Source: Nocardia vermiculata NBRC 100427 (lineage in GTDB: Bacteria > Actinomycetota > Actinomycetes > Mycobacteriales > Mycobacteriaceae). Taken from it: a stretch of DNA of 64,000 nt. Under the pieces are notes generated by a model. That model saw only the letters and a list, made by a program, of their open reading frames with translations. It was not told the DNA's origin and searched no databases. The stretch is from the NCBI RefSeq assembly GCF_001613265.1, contig NZ_BDCA01000028.1:1-64000 (forward strand), in the 5' to 3' direction. Position 1 is the first letter of the stretch; each line of letters opens with the position of its first letter. The translations under genes and the position numbers were made by a program. This document shows, piece after piece, positions 1 to 8,191 of the stretch.

Positions 1-16
1 AACACACCGAACTCCC

Positions 17-40
17 GTCTCGAAACCAAGGCTTCGAGAC
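17..40. other. Short perfect inverted repeat (stem-loop)
   Basis: GTCTCGAA at 17-24 pairs exactly with TTCGAGAC at 33-40 around an 8-nt loop. It lies just downstream of the minus-strand gene ending at 63, so it could be that gene's terminator, although no T-run follows. A second small palindrome (CCGGT/ACCGG, 43-57) follows it. Confidence 0.45.
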
Positions 41-62
41 AGCCGGTCTACAACCGGTCTAT

Positions 63-653
63 CTAGAAGACCTCGGACCCCTCGTCAGGCCGATCCGATG
101 CTGCACCGTCAGTGATCATGCTCGGAGGCTTGCGGGTGAAAGCCGACGAGGGCAGCTCTCCGCTCGTGACGCCCAGATCGTCGCGGGCACTTGCGTAGAA
201 CGCGCCCCGATGAATGCCTATCGACACCACCAGACCGGCGAACTCGGTATGGCTGGCCTCCCGGCCCTGCGCGATGTGCCCCAGCTGGACCAGTTTGTCG
301 AACCACGCTCGTCCGGCCGTGACCGCAGTAGGGGACCCGAGCAGCATCACGGCCTCCCGCAAGCCGCCCGCTCGGAATGGAAGTCCCGCGAGGCGTGACG
401 CCCCAACATCGGGATCCAGTGGCTGGCTGATGGTCTGGTAACCCCGCGCAGCCGAGAGTCGGAAGGCGACATCGGAGTATCGCCTCAGGACCTGCGCGTA
501 GTCGTTGTACGCGGCAAGCCGCTTGTCATCCCACCTCGCCGCCTGGGATCGCCTCCACTTCGTGCGCTCGGTGATCATCGTCGCTGCATAGGTGGCGCCG
601 GCTCCGATGACAACGCCGAGGATGGCGACCATCTGCTGTGCAATTGCAGTCAT
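63..653 (-). CDS. Hypothetical membrane-anchored protein
   Basis: A 196-aa protein of unknown family. Residues 4-25 form one hydrophobic segment rich in Ala, Gly and Val, which looks like an N-terminal membrane anchor with a short outside end. It is followed by a basic stretch (ERTKWRRSQAARWDDKR) and a mostly helical soluble part with a conserved-looking Trp/Asp/Lys-rich segment (AARWDDKRLAAYNDYAQVLR). That pattern, a single helix followed by a WxxxR-type helix, is common in small actinobacterial hypothetical proteins of mobile or accessory regions. No catalytic motif is visible. It sits at the edge of the accessory patch containing the STAND protein; no functional link can be shown. Confidence 0.6.
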   Translation of the reverse strand: MTAIAQQMVAILGVVIGAGATYAATMITERTKWRRSQAARWDDKRLAAYNDYAQVLRRYSDVAFRLSAARGYQTISQPLDPDVGASRLAGLPFRAGGLREAVMLLGSPTAVTAGRAWFDKLVQLGHIAQGREASHTEFAGLVVSIGIHRGAFYASARDDLGVTSGELPSSAFTRKPPSMITDGAASDRPDEGSEVF

Positions 654-721
654 TCGGGATCGAAACCTCTTCGGTCATCTTGGTGTGGGCTGGCTGGCTG
701 AATAGCTTCTCCCTCTCGATG

Positions 722-1660
722 TCAGCAGTCCGGCTGGAACGGGTAGCACCCTGCTGGGAACTGCGATGTCGGTGCTGCCGCCTCCTCGGTTGGGGGCAGT
801 AAGGCGGCGGGTGACGGTTCGGGCGAGGATGAAGGCTGCGGTGTCTCCTGATTTGTCACCTGGCTGACGTCGGCGTGCTGGTTGGTGTGTGTCACCAGCC
901 ATGTGCCGCCACCCAGTGCGGCGACCGCCAGCAGGGCCGCCGTCACCCATATGCCGACGCGTGACCTTCCTGGTGCCGGCGTTGGCCTGGGCGGTTGGCT
1001 GGAGGCCTGCGCGACGAATTGGCTGGGAGTACGTCCGACGTCACCGAACCGGTGCTCGGCCGGGACTACTACTGGGCCGGAAACCGGTTCCGGTGCATGT
1101 GGCTGCTGCAGTTGGGGTGCTGGCTTCGAATCCAGTGGCTGGGGGCGGGGCGTCGGTGGTTGCGTCCGTTCGGTGGTGGGTTCCGGTGCTTCACCGTCGG
1201 GGGCGCGTAGGCGGATCTGGCCGCGAGTGATGGTTACTTGCTGGACCTCGGTTTTTTCGGTCCGAACGAGAGTGGTTCGCCCGGACCGGTACCAGTCGCT
1301 GTGTTGGCCGATTCCGCCGTGGTCTTCACCTCCACATTTGCAGACGCATTTGAAGACCGAGCTGGGATCGGCATCTTGGCAGTTGGTGTCGCACACCATC
1401 GTTCGTGAGAACTCGATCCGCATCTCGATCTCACCGTACTTGTCTGCCATCGCCGCCGCGAGCGGCAGCATGTGTCTGCGGCCAAGTCTCCACACGGTCA
1501 GGCCGTGGCGTTGAACGGGCTTGAGGTGGATTCGGTTACTGCCCAGTGCCCGCCTGAGCCATCTCCGATTCGAACTGCCCTCGTATGGCAGATATGCATA
1601 CAGCGCGGTCGTGCCCGTCTCCGGCTCGATCGCGCGTTCCAACCATGGGTGGCTCGACAT
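722..1660 (-). CDS. Cys-cluster protein with C-terminal transmembrane helix
   Basis: 312 aa from the ATG at 1660, chosen because an AGGGGGG ribosome site precedes it; the reading frame stays open about 23 codons further upstream. The first 100 residues form a globular domain beginning SSHPWLERAIEPETG. A tight cysteine cluster follows (CDTNCQ...KCVCKCGG, five Cys with a nearby His), which could bind zinc. Next come a Pro/Thr/Gln-rich linker and one hydrophobic helix (VGIWVTAALLAVAALGGGTWLV), then a short Pro/Ser-rich tail with two more Cys. The layout suggests a type II-like membrane protein with a long disordered linker. I do not recognise the family; it lies in the accessory patch. Confidence 0.6.
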   Translation of the reverse strand: MSSHPWLERAIEPETGTTALYAYLPYEGSSNRRWLRRALGSNRIHLKPVQRHGLTVWRLGRRHMLPLAAAMADKYGEIEMRIEFSRTMVCDTNCQDADPSSVFKCVCKCGGEDHGGIGQHSDWYRSGRTTLVRTEKTEVQQVTITRGQIRLRAPDGEAPEPTTERTQPPTPRPQPLDSKPAPQLQQPHAPEPVSGPVVVPAEHRFGDVGRTPSQFVAQASSQPPRPTPAPGRSRVGIWVTAALLAVAALGGGTWLVTHTNQHADVSQVTNQETPQPSSSPEPSPAALLPPTEEAAAPTSQFPAGCYPFQPDC

Positions 1661-1770
1661 TGCTGTCCCCCTTCGGTTTGCGTCTTCCGGCGCTGGTTTC
1701 GAATCCAGTGTGAAGGCGGGGACCGACAAGGTCGCCGCTGATCATGACGGGATGCGTGACCGTGTCACGG

Positions 1771-2097
1771 CTATCCGTCATGATCACGAAGTCTTTCGTC
1801 GTGGCGCTGGCGGTAGTCGCGTTGTCTGCACGTGGGCGAACAGTGCCGGGCGTCTGCGCGCATGCCCGGTGCTCCAGGGAAGATCTGGTTGCCACACCCC
1901 GGGCACACGATCCCAGCACCAGCATCCAAACGCTGACCGGTGGTGCGTAGACGCTCGCAGGGTGTGCCGAACCGCTTCCTGAATCGGTAGGCGCGAGCGA
2001 CGCAGGCCGACGAGCAGTACCGGCGCCGCGGATGTGCGCTAGCGGGCAGCATCACCGCACATGCAGGGCATCGACGACGTACGCGATGACGGTTCAT
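1771..2097 (-). CDS. Paired treble-clef zinc-finger protein
   Basis: 108 aa from the ATG at 2097, which has AAGGA upstream. The protein is two copies of one motif: CPAC...RYCSSAC followed by RAYRFRKRFG, and CPGC...RHCSPTC followed by RQRDYRQRH. Each copy has four Cys in a CPxC-x(17-20)-CSxxC spacing and a basic helix after it, as in small treble-clef fingers of phage- or plasmid-associated actinobacterial proteins. The whole protein is very basic, so nucleic-acid binding is likely, but no enzyme domain is present. Neighbours are a Cys-cluster membrane protein downstream and the divergent STAND-nuclease gene, whose start is about 200 bp away, so the two may share a promoter region. Confidence 0.6.
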   Translation of the reverse strand: MNRHRVRRRCPACAVMLPASAHPRRRYCSSACVARAYRFRKRFGTPCERLRTTGQRLDAGAGIVCPGCGNQIFPGAPGMRADARHCSPTCRQRDYRQRHDERLRDHDG

Positions 2098-2303
2098 ACA
2101 TCGATGGTCCTTGGGTCGGAACGTATCTGGTTGGAATCCAGCTACAAGGGGCACTCACAGTTCCCGACACGATGTCTCGACATCTGTATCCCGACTCCAC
2201 CTGGCATCCAGCCCGCTTCGATCGAGGTGTCTAGAACCGACTGATAGGCCAGGGATGCAATCAATTTCGTTCGGTTCGTGCTGGCCTGTGGCACCATGAA
2301 CTG

Positions 2304-5300
2304 ATGGCAGCAATAGGGGGTGCCGCTGCTGCGGCTGGCCTTCAGTTCCAGTACCTCTACACGCTCTCGGTTCTACTGGATATGGTGCGATCGGACGGTC
2401 AGTCCCGAGACCGCATCGTAGCGGTCGAGGATATCCGTGAGGTCGACTCTGTGCGTCGGGCAATGGATTTCACGGTCCGCGACGCCGCTGTTGACACTGA
2501 CTTGCGGCTCGTTGAGGTGAAGTACACGTCCAGCCGCAGTACGGGCATCGGGAAATTGCTGAGCGGGCTGCTGCGGATGGTCGAATTCGGCGACGCGTCT
2601 GAGTACGAGTTCGTCGTCAACACCGCGCCGACCGCTGATATGGAGGCAGTCAACGCGGTGCTGGAGTCCACCATCGACGATGCTGAATTCCGGGGCGCAC
2701 TCGTGGCTGTAGCGGCGCGGTCGGTCGATGTTGCTGGACAACTTCGAGCAGCCGATGCGAGCAGTCTGGCTCGACTGCGGCGGTGCCGGATCGTGACGGT
2801 GGACGCAGATCTGGACGAATTCCACGATCGCGTCAAGGATCGGGTGCGCCAGTGGCGCCGCGAGCATGGTCTATCGCTGGGGGAACGGTCGGCTGAGGTG
2901 TTGATGGGAAGGCTCATCGCGGCCGTGTTCGGACTTGCCGCTCGGTCGCCGAAGTCTCAACTGCGCCGCGAGGACTTCAGCGACCTCCTGGCGACAGGGC
3001 CGTTCGTGCTTGCGCAGGTGGCTGGAGTCGTCGATAGCGGGGAAGGAATCGCGCAGGTACCACCGCCCGGGACGACGATGCGGGGCGCCCTTTTCGAAAA
3101 GCTGACTGCCACGTTGAACGCCGGAGTGTGCACCGAGACGGTACAGCGGTGTGTCGTGAGAGGGCGATCCGGCATCGGGAAGACCCGGCTGGCGGCCACC
3201 TATACCCACGCACACCGCCACGCCTACGACAGGATCCTGTGGCTCAACGCTGTCGACGACGACGCAGTATCCGCTTCGATCCTGGCTCAGGGCGGACTGC
3301 TCGGCTTCGACGACCCGGGCTCGTGGGCTCGGAAACGGTTGGCTACCGAGTTCCGCGCTGCGCTGGCCAGGTTCCCCGGGACGTGGCTGATCGTCCTGGA
3401 TGACGCCCGATCAGCTCGAGCAGTGCAACAGTGGCTGCCGACGGCCGGATGGGGGCATGTTCTGGTCACCACCCTGGATCGTGGCGGCTGGCCCGAATTT
3501 GCTCCAATCGATGTCGACATTATGGAAGGCGATGAGGCCCGGCACCTTCTCAGTACCCGCCTCGGCTTCGAAATCGAGACACTGGATGCCGAGCAGATCG
3601 AACTGCTGGATACTCTGGCACGCGAGCTGGGTCGCTGGCCATTGGCACTCGAGGTTGCCAGCGCCTACCTCGGATCCAACAGCGATATCACCGACGCTGT
3701 GCGCAGCTATGTATCCGAGATCAAAACCTATGCCATCGGTGATATCAGCCTGGAAATTCCCCACTATCCGCGTCCATTGCTGGCAGCGATCGGTATGTGC
3801 TTGGACCGTATCGACAGCCTCGCGGCGAACCACCGTCCGGCGGCCGTGGCCCGGAACATGCTATCGGTCGCCAGCATTCTGGCACCGCGCGACCTTCCTG
3901 CGCACCTGACGTATGTGTGCGCGATCAGCAGTGAAGAAGACGCCTTCGCCGACGCGAAAGGCTCGGTCTTGCCCGCCAGGCGCGATCCTGCCGCTCCTCA
4001 TGCGGCAGCGCGCAGGGTGCTCGAGTCGGTGTCGTTGGTCGATTACTACCGCAGTCCTCGGGCGCACGTGCCGCCGGAACTACGGTTGCGTCTGGAAATC
4101 AACGACATCATTCAACAGATCGTGCGATCGAGATATGACCACGACCAGGCGATGAAAACGACTGCGGTGCATTTGGGTACCTGGTTCTGGGTGCTCGCCC
4201 GCGACGGTGACTACGTCTCTGTTGCCCTCGTCGCCCACCACGCGGCCACCCTGCTGCGTCATATCGGGGACAGCGGGCCCGCTCCGTGGCAGATCGCCCC
4301 GCTGCTCGGCAACCTTGCTCACCTCCACCAAGTTCGTGGCCAGACACAGGATGCGATCCCTCTGCTGGAGTATGAGGTCCGGCTGCTGATGCACCACCAA
4401 ATGGAACCACAAAACCTACTGGAATCGGTGGCCCAACTAGCCCAACTCCGGATGCAAAACGACTCGCCAGAACACGAGATCATCGATGCCGTCACTTCCT
4501 GCCTGGACATCGCCGACTCAGCGGCAGGGTATGTCTCAGCCGAGACGCTGACCAAGGCACGGATCGCGGCGACCACCGTCGCCGATGTTATGCAGCGCAC
4601 CGCAGCTAAACGAGACCAGCCCACCGAACTGTATGACGGGCTCGTCGAACGCGGTCGGCAGGCGCTCTCGTCTGACTGTGTGGCACCCTACGTCGACCTG
4701 TTCGAGATGAATCGTGAGCTGGAACATCGTTTCGAATCCGATGCTCGTGACGACGAAGTCGACTTCGCACACCGCTACGTGGTCGCCCACGATCCCCGAG
4801 ATGTATACAACGGGATTATCTCTCGAACCCAACTCGTGCATGCTCTGGCCCGCGTGCTCCGGTATGCCGAGGCATGTGACGTGGTCGCGGACATCCGTGA
4901 GCTGGTCGAACAGCAACCCGATCTCGTGCTGGGGGTTGCCGAACGACTGCTCGTGGTGGCCATGGAAATCCCCATGCGCACCATCCATGCTGGGTACAGT
5001 GCGTCCGTCCCGCTCATGGCATCATTGAGTGAGCTTGTCGCCCTGTTTCCGTTGACGGAGTATGAGCGCTACCGGCACATGATCGCCACCGGCCTAGCGT
5101 GCGCTATGCGCGGTGATCTAGCCGGCGCCACCCATTTGTCCGCCCTGATCGCAGCCGCCAACCGGCCATCGTTGCCGAGCATCGTCGTTTCCTCGTATGT
5201 GATCGATCTGGCTGAGCAATGGCTCCACCACTGGGTCGACTCGACCGCTGCGGGCATCGAGCCACTCTTCATTCAGGCCCTCGATGTCGTTCACGCGAGC

Positions 5301-5633
5301 GGTGGCGCTACAACGGGCTCGGTCCGCCCGTTATTGCTGATGACGGTCGCTGATGACGACTACACCCGCTTGCTCGACTGCGTGGAATCTTGGCGATGCG
5401 GGTGGCAAATCGCCGACACTGGTACTGCGGTGCCCGCCCTCGTCCAATTGATCAACATATCCGGCGAGCCTGTCGCGGCGATCATGGTGCTCGGATATCA
5501 AAAAATTCAGGGCCGGCGCTCCGACAAAATGATGATCCGATCTTTTTCCGACCAGTGCGCGCAGGCCGAACCTGGTCCACACCTAGTCAGCACAGGAATC
5601 ATTGCCGATCCCATCCCAATTTCCGAGGACTGA
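2304..5633 (+). CDS. STAND (NLR-like) NTPase with Cap4-like PD-(D/E)xK nuclease N-terminus; candidate anti-phage protein
   Basis: 1109 aa, three parts. Residues 1-~230 begin GGAAAAAGLQFQYLYTL and carry E42-D43, D55 (MDFTV) and E71-V-K73 (LVEVKYTS), the order and spacing of the PD-(D/E)xK nuclease seen in Cap4-like defence effectors. Residues ~255-470 are an NB-ARC-type ATPase: Walker A GRSGIGKT (287-294), Walker B LIVLDD (362-367), sensor segment HVLVTTLDR (385-393) and the GxP-like RWPLAL (444-449). Residues ~480-1109 are helical, TPR-like, and would be the sensor. Known STAND defence proteins (Avs and related) oligomerise on sensing phage and activate the N-terminal effector; that role here is inference. 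No clear ribosome site precedes the ATG. The gene stands alone on its strand, next to a junction with a truncated gene. Confidence 0.8.
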   Translation: MAAIGGAAAAAGLQFQYLYTLSVLLDMVRSDGQSRDRIVAVEDIREVDSVRRAMDFTVRDAAVDTDLRLVEVKYTSSRSTGIGKLLSGLLRMVEFGDASEYEFVVNTAPTADMEAVNAVLESTIDDAEFRGALVAVAARSVDVAGQLRAADASSLARLRRCRIVTVDADLDEFHDRVKDRVRQWRREHGLSLGERSAEVLMGRLIAAVFGLAARSPKSQLRREDFSDLLATGPFVLAQVAGVVDSGEGIAQVPPPGTTMRGALFEKLTATLNAGVCTETVQRCVVRGRSGIGKTRLAATYTHAHRHAYDRILWLNAVDDDAVSASILAQGGLLGFDDPGSWARKRLATEFRAALARFPGTWLIVLDDARSARAVQQWLPTAGWGHVLVTTLDRGGWPEFAPIDVDIMEGDEARHLLSTRLGFEIETLDAEQIELLDTLARELGRWPLALEVASAYLGSNSDITDAVRSYVSEIKTYAIGDISLEIPHYPRPLLAAIGMCLDRIDSLAANHRPAAVARNMLSVASILAPRDLPAHLTYVCAISSEEDAFADAKGSVLPARRDPAAPHAAARRVLESVSLVDYYRSPRAHVPPELRLRLEINDIIQQIVRSRYDHDQAMKTTAVHLGTWFWVLARDGDYVSVALVAHHAATLLRHIGDSGPAPWQIAPLLGNLAHLHQVRGQTQDAIPLLEYEVRLLMHHQMEPQNLLESVAQLAQLRMQNDSPEHEIIDAVTSCLDIADSAAGYVSAETLTKARIAATTVADVMQRTAAKRDQPTELYDGLVERGRQALSSDCVAPYVDLFEMNRELEHRFESDARDDEVDFAHRYVVAHDPRDVYNGIISRTQLVHALARVLRYAEACDVVADIRELVEQQPDLVLGVAERLLVVAMEIPMRTIHAGYSASVPLMASLSELVALFPLTEYERYRHMIATGLACAMRGDLAGATHLSALIAAANRPSLPSIVVSSYVIDLAEQWLHHWVDSTAAGIEPLFIQALDVVHASGGATTGSVRPLLLMTVADDDYTRLLDCVESWRCGWQIADTGTAVPALVQLINISGEPVAAIMVLGYQKIQGRRSDKMMIRSFSDQCAQAEPGPHLVSTGIIADPIPISED

Positions 5634-5647
5634 GCAGTTACATGTAG

Positions 5648-6229
5648 GAGACCGGTTTCGTTCCCGGCGAGACGGTCCTGATCCAAGGGGCCACCGGTGT
5701 CGCCGGCCGGCTCGCGGTCCAAGTGGCCCGTCTCCTCGGTGCGGGGCGGATCGTCGCGACGGGCCGGGACGACGATCAACTACGCAGTGTGCGGGCTCTC
5801 GGAGCTGACGCCGTGATCAATACCGCCGTCGGCGACGACGAGTTGGCGCGTGCGTTCACCGATGAGGCGGGAGACGGCTACGACGTCGTGGTCGACTACC
5901 TGTGGGGACGGCCGACCGAGATCCTGTTGCGCACCCTGGTGCCCGAGTCGTTCGCGTTCGGCAAACCGACCCGCTTGGTCCAGGTGGGAGAGTCCGCCGG
6001 TCGCGAGCTCACCCTCGCCGCCGACAGTCTGCGCACCTCCGGAGTCGAGATCTACGGCGCGGCCAAGGGGCTCGACGCGCAGCTCATCGGCGCCGTGTAC
6101 GAGCAGATCGTGCAGTGGGCCCGGGTCGGCGAGCTCGTCTTCGACCTGGCCGCGATCCCGCTGAGTGACATCGAAGCCGGGTGGCAACGCACCGATCTAC
6201 GTGGAAAACGTCTGGTCGTGCTGCCATAG
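5648..6229 (+). pseudogene. 5'-truncated zinc-type alcohol dehydrogenase/quinone oxidoreductase
   Basis: The frame from 5648 reads ETGFVPGETVLIQGATGVAG and continues to a normal C-terminus ending RLVVLP. This is only the Rossmann half (GATGVAG dinucleotide loop, GADAVIN, GYDVVVDYLWG) of a medium-chain dehydrogenase. The GroES-like catalytic half, about 130 residues, is missing: a TAG at 5645-5647 is directly in frame before the homology and the STAND gene ends at 5633. An ATG at 5723 could start a 168-aa fragment but would skip the nucleotide-binding loop. The simplest reading is that arrival of the upstream accessory genes, or a deletion, removed the front of the gene. Confidence 0.75.
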
Positions 6230-6324
6230 CTCGGCGCCTCCCACTCGTCGGGAGGATCCCGCGACAGCCCCGGTGGTCGATGTTGGGATGGAACTCGGCG
6301 TTCCGATTGTCGAGGGAGAAGTAG

Positions 6325-6831
6325 ATGTCCGATACTCCGGTGTCCGTGGTCGATAGTGCAGCGCTACGTGCGGTGATGAGCAATTTCTGCACCGGTGTCG
6401 CGGTGGTGACGGCGTGGGACGGGACGCAGCCGCTGGGTTTCACCTGCCAGTCGTTGGTTTCGGTGTCGCTGGAGCCGCCGTTGGTGTCGTTCTGTCCGGC
6501 GAAGTCGTCGACCACCTGGCCGCGTATCCGGCCGCTGGAACGGCTGTGCATCAATGTGCTCGCGCACGACCAGCGCGATCTCTGTTTGTCGTTTGCCAAG
6601 AGCGGGGCGGAGAAGTTCGACGGTATCGAGTGGTCGGCCGGCGGGAACGGTGCTCCGGAGTTGCACGGCGCGCTCGCCTATGTCGAGGCCAACGTGGTCG
6701 CCGAGCACGAGGCCGGGGATCACACGATCGTGGTGGCGGAGGTGACCGATCTCCGGACGCACGTTTCGGATGCACCGTTGGTGTTCTTCCGCGGTGAGTT
6801 CGGTCTGCCCGATCCGCTGCAGGCGCGGTAG
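6325..6831 (+). CDS. hsaB: Flavin reductase, HsaB-like
   Basis: 168 aa, matching the HpaC/HsaB flavin-reductase family in length. It has the family core: FCTGVAVVTAWDG near residue 20, GFTCQSLVSVSLEPPLVSFCPAKSS (FMN-binding loop), RLCINVLAHDQ, and a C-terminal segment with GDHTIVV and PLVFFRGEFG. HsaB uses NADH to reduce flavin for the oxygenase HsaA, which hydroxylates 3-HSA in steroid ring degradation. The oxygenase gene lies 2.6 kb away in the convergent operon, which supports this pairing, although family members also serve other oxygenases. GGGAGAAG precedes the start with good spacing. Confidence 0.8.
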   Translation: MSDTPVSVVDSAALRAVMSNFCTGVAVVTAWDGTQPLGFTCQSLVSVSLEPPLVSFCPAKSSTTWPRIRPLERLCINVLAHDQRDLCLSFAKSGAEKFDGIEWSAGGNGAPELHGALAYVEANVVAEHEAGDHTIVVAEVTDLRTHVSDAPLVFFRGEFGLPDPLQAR

Positions 6832-6853
6832 TAGTACCCGCAGCACAGAATTG

Positions 6854-6895
6854 CGGCTGTTTCGGTCGAGCCCGGGGGGTCGACCGAAACAGCCG
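6854..6895. terminator. Strong hairpin between convergent hsaB and hsaC
   Basis: CGGCTGTTTCGGTCGA (6854-6869) pairs perfectly over 16 bp with 6880-6895 around a 10-nt GC loop. It starts 23 nt after the hsaB stop and lies between two convergent genes, as expected for a transcription terminator. Confidence 0.8.
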
Positions 6896-6905
6896 TCGCA
6901 ACACC

Positions 6906-6957
6906 GCGACTCCGGAGCCGTCGCCGTGCAGAATGCAGCGGCGGGGTCCGGAGTCGC
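6906..6957. terminator. Second hairpin before the hsaC stop
   Basis: GCGACTCCGGA (6906-6916) pairs with TCCGGAGTCGC (6947-6957). The 30-nt interior can itself fold (CGCCG/CGGCG). It ends about 19 nt from the hsaC stop, so it probably terminates the minus-strand operon. Confidence 0.65.
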
Positions 6958-6975
6958 TGTTGTCGGTGAGGGTTA

Positions 6976-7869
6976 TCAGCCCTTGGCCCACGACCATTCG
7001 TGGCCCCAGTAGCTGTCGGCGGTGATCTCCTCGGCGGAATAGGTGGCGTTGTCGACGATCATGCCGCCGGTGCCGAATTCGAGATCCCAGCCGCCGGGCG
7101 TGCGGGCGTAGAACGAGATCATCTTGTCGTTGGTGTGCCGCCCGAGCGTGGAGGACAGGTGGTACCCACTACCGACCACCCGGTCCAGCGCCCGGCCCAC
7201 ATCGTCGAGTTCGTCGACCTCGACCATGATGTGGATCAGGCGCGGTGCGCCCGGATCGGGCAGCGGCATCAGGGCGAGGGTGTGATGGCGGGCGTTGCTG
7301 CTCAGGAAGCGGATCCGCATCGGTCCGGCCTCCGGCGGCGCCTGCATACGGAAGGCACCGCGGGAAGCGAATCCCAGCACCTCGGTGTAGAAGTCGCTCG
7401 CCGCGCCGACGTCGCCCACCGGGATGACGATGTGGCCGAGACCCAAACTGCCCGTGACGAATCGGTGGCCGTGCGCGGTCACGACCGGGCTGTGGTCGAG
7501 CTTCGGACCGTGGAACACCTCGAGCGGGGTGCCGCAGGGGTCCTCGAAGGTGATCACCGCTTCGACCCCGCGTGCGTCCGCTTCGGCCTGCGACAGGGTT
7601 TTCACGGTGGTGCCGGCCGCGGTGACGGCGGCGGCGATCCGGTCCAGGGCCGCACCGTCGCGCGCCTGCCAGCCGACCGCCAATACCTGATCGACGGTTC
7701 CCGGGGTCAGCTCCAACCGGTGACCGTGTTCGTCCATGCGCAGGTACAGCGCATCCGGATCCGATCCACTGCCCGTGCCGAAGCCGACGGTGTCGATCGC
7801 GAACTTACGCCAGGCGTCGATATCGGTGATCTCGATCTTGACGTACCCCAGCGAATGAATATCGCTCAT
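6976..7869 (-). CDS. hsaC: Extradiol dioxygenase, HsaC-like (3,4-DHSA dioxygenase)
   Basis: 297 aa, the normal length of two-domain type I extradiol dioxygenases. The C-terminal domain holds the 2-His-1-carboxylate iron ligands: H146 (GLGHIVIP), H213 (RLIHIMVEV) and E264 (WDLEFG); the N-terminal domain is the inactive copy. HsaC opens the catechol ring of 3,4-DHSA, the A-ring product of steroid degradation. It is the last gene of the run hsaA-kshA-orf-hsaC, 40 bp after the small orf, and is followed by two hairpins. Specificity for the steroid catechol is inferred from the neighbours. Confidence 0.85.
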   Translation of the reverse strand: MSDIHSLGYVKIEITDIDAWRKFAIDTVGFGTGSGSDPDALYLRMDEHGHRLELTPGTVDQVLAVGWQARDGAALDRIAAAVTAAGTTVKTLSQAEADARGVEAVITFEDPCGTPLEVFHGPKLDHSPVVTAHGHRFVTGSLGLGHIVIPVGDVGAASDFYTEVLGFASRGAFRMQAPPEAGPMRIRFLSSNARHHTLALMPLPDPGAPRLIHIMVEVDELDDVGRALDRVVGSGYHLSSTLGRHTNDKMISFYARTPGGWDLEFGTGGMIVDNATYSAEEITADSYWGHEWSWAKG

Positions 7870-7909
7870 TACTGTCCTCTCTGTGGCGGCGGGCCGCCGA
7901 ATGCTGTTG

Positions 7910-8191
7910 TCAGGCCGATGAAATCGCGGACTGTGCCTGCACGATCGTCAGCTTCCCGTCGAGCACCGCGTCGTGCACGGCGGCGTCGAGCCGGGAGCAC
8001 CCCGCGAGGGTGGGGCCCGGCAGGGGTGAGGTGGCGAGTTCGTGGCAGGCGGCGCGGGCGTCGGCATTCCACTGGATGCTGGTCTGGTCCGGGCTGGCCT
8101 TGCGTACCAGCACCCGGGCGGCGCAGGCCTCGCAGGCGACCGATGTCATCGGTACGTCATCGAGGCGATTGTCGGTCCGGGGCGCACTCAT
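7910..8191 (-). CDS. Small Cys-containing protein within the steroid operon
   Basis: 93 aa, not recognised. Its ATG overlaps the kshA stop (TGA inside ATGA, 8188-8191), so translation is probably coupled. The sequence has a CEACAARV motif near residue 20 and a later Cys (ARAACHELA), then GPTLAGCSRLDAAVHDAVLDGKL. This might be a small metal-binding protein, but the usual four-Cys ferredoxin pattern is absent, so it is not an obvious electron donor for KshA. Its position between kshA and hsaC suggests a role in the pathway, perhaps as an assembly or regulatory factor; that is inference only. Confidence 0.65.
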   Translation of the reverse strand: MSAPRTDNRLDDVPMTSVACEACAARVLVRKASPDQTSIQWNADARAACHELATSPLPGPTLAGCSRLDAAVHDAVLDGKLTIVQAQSAISSA

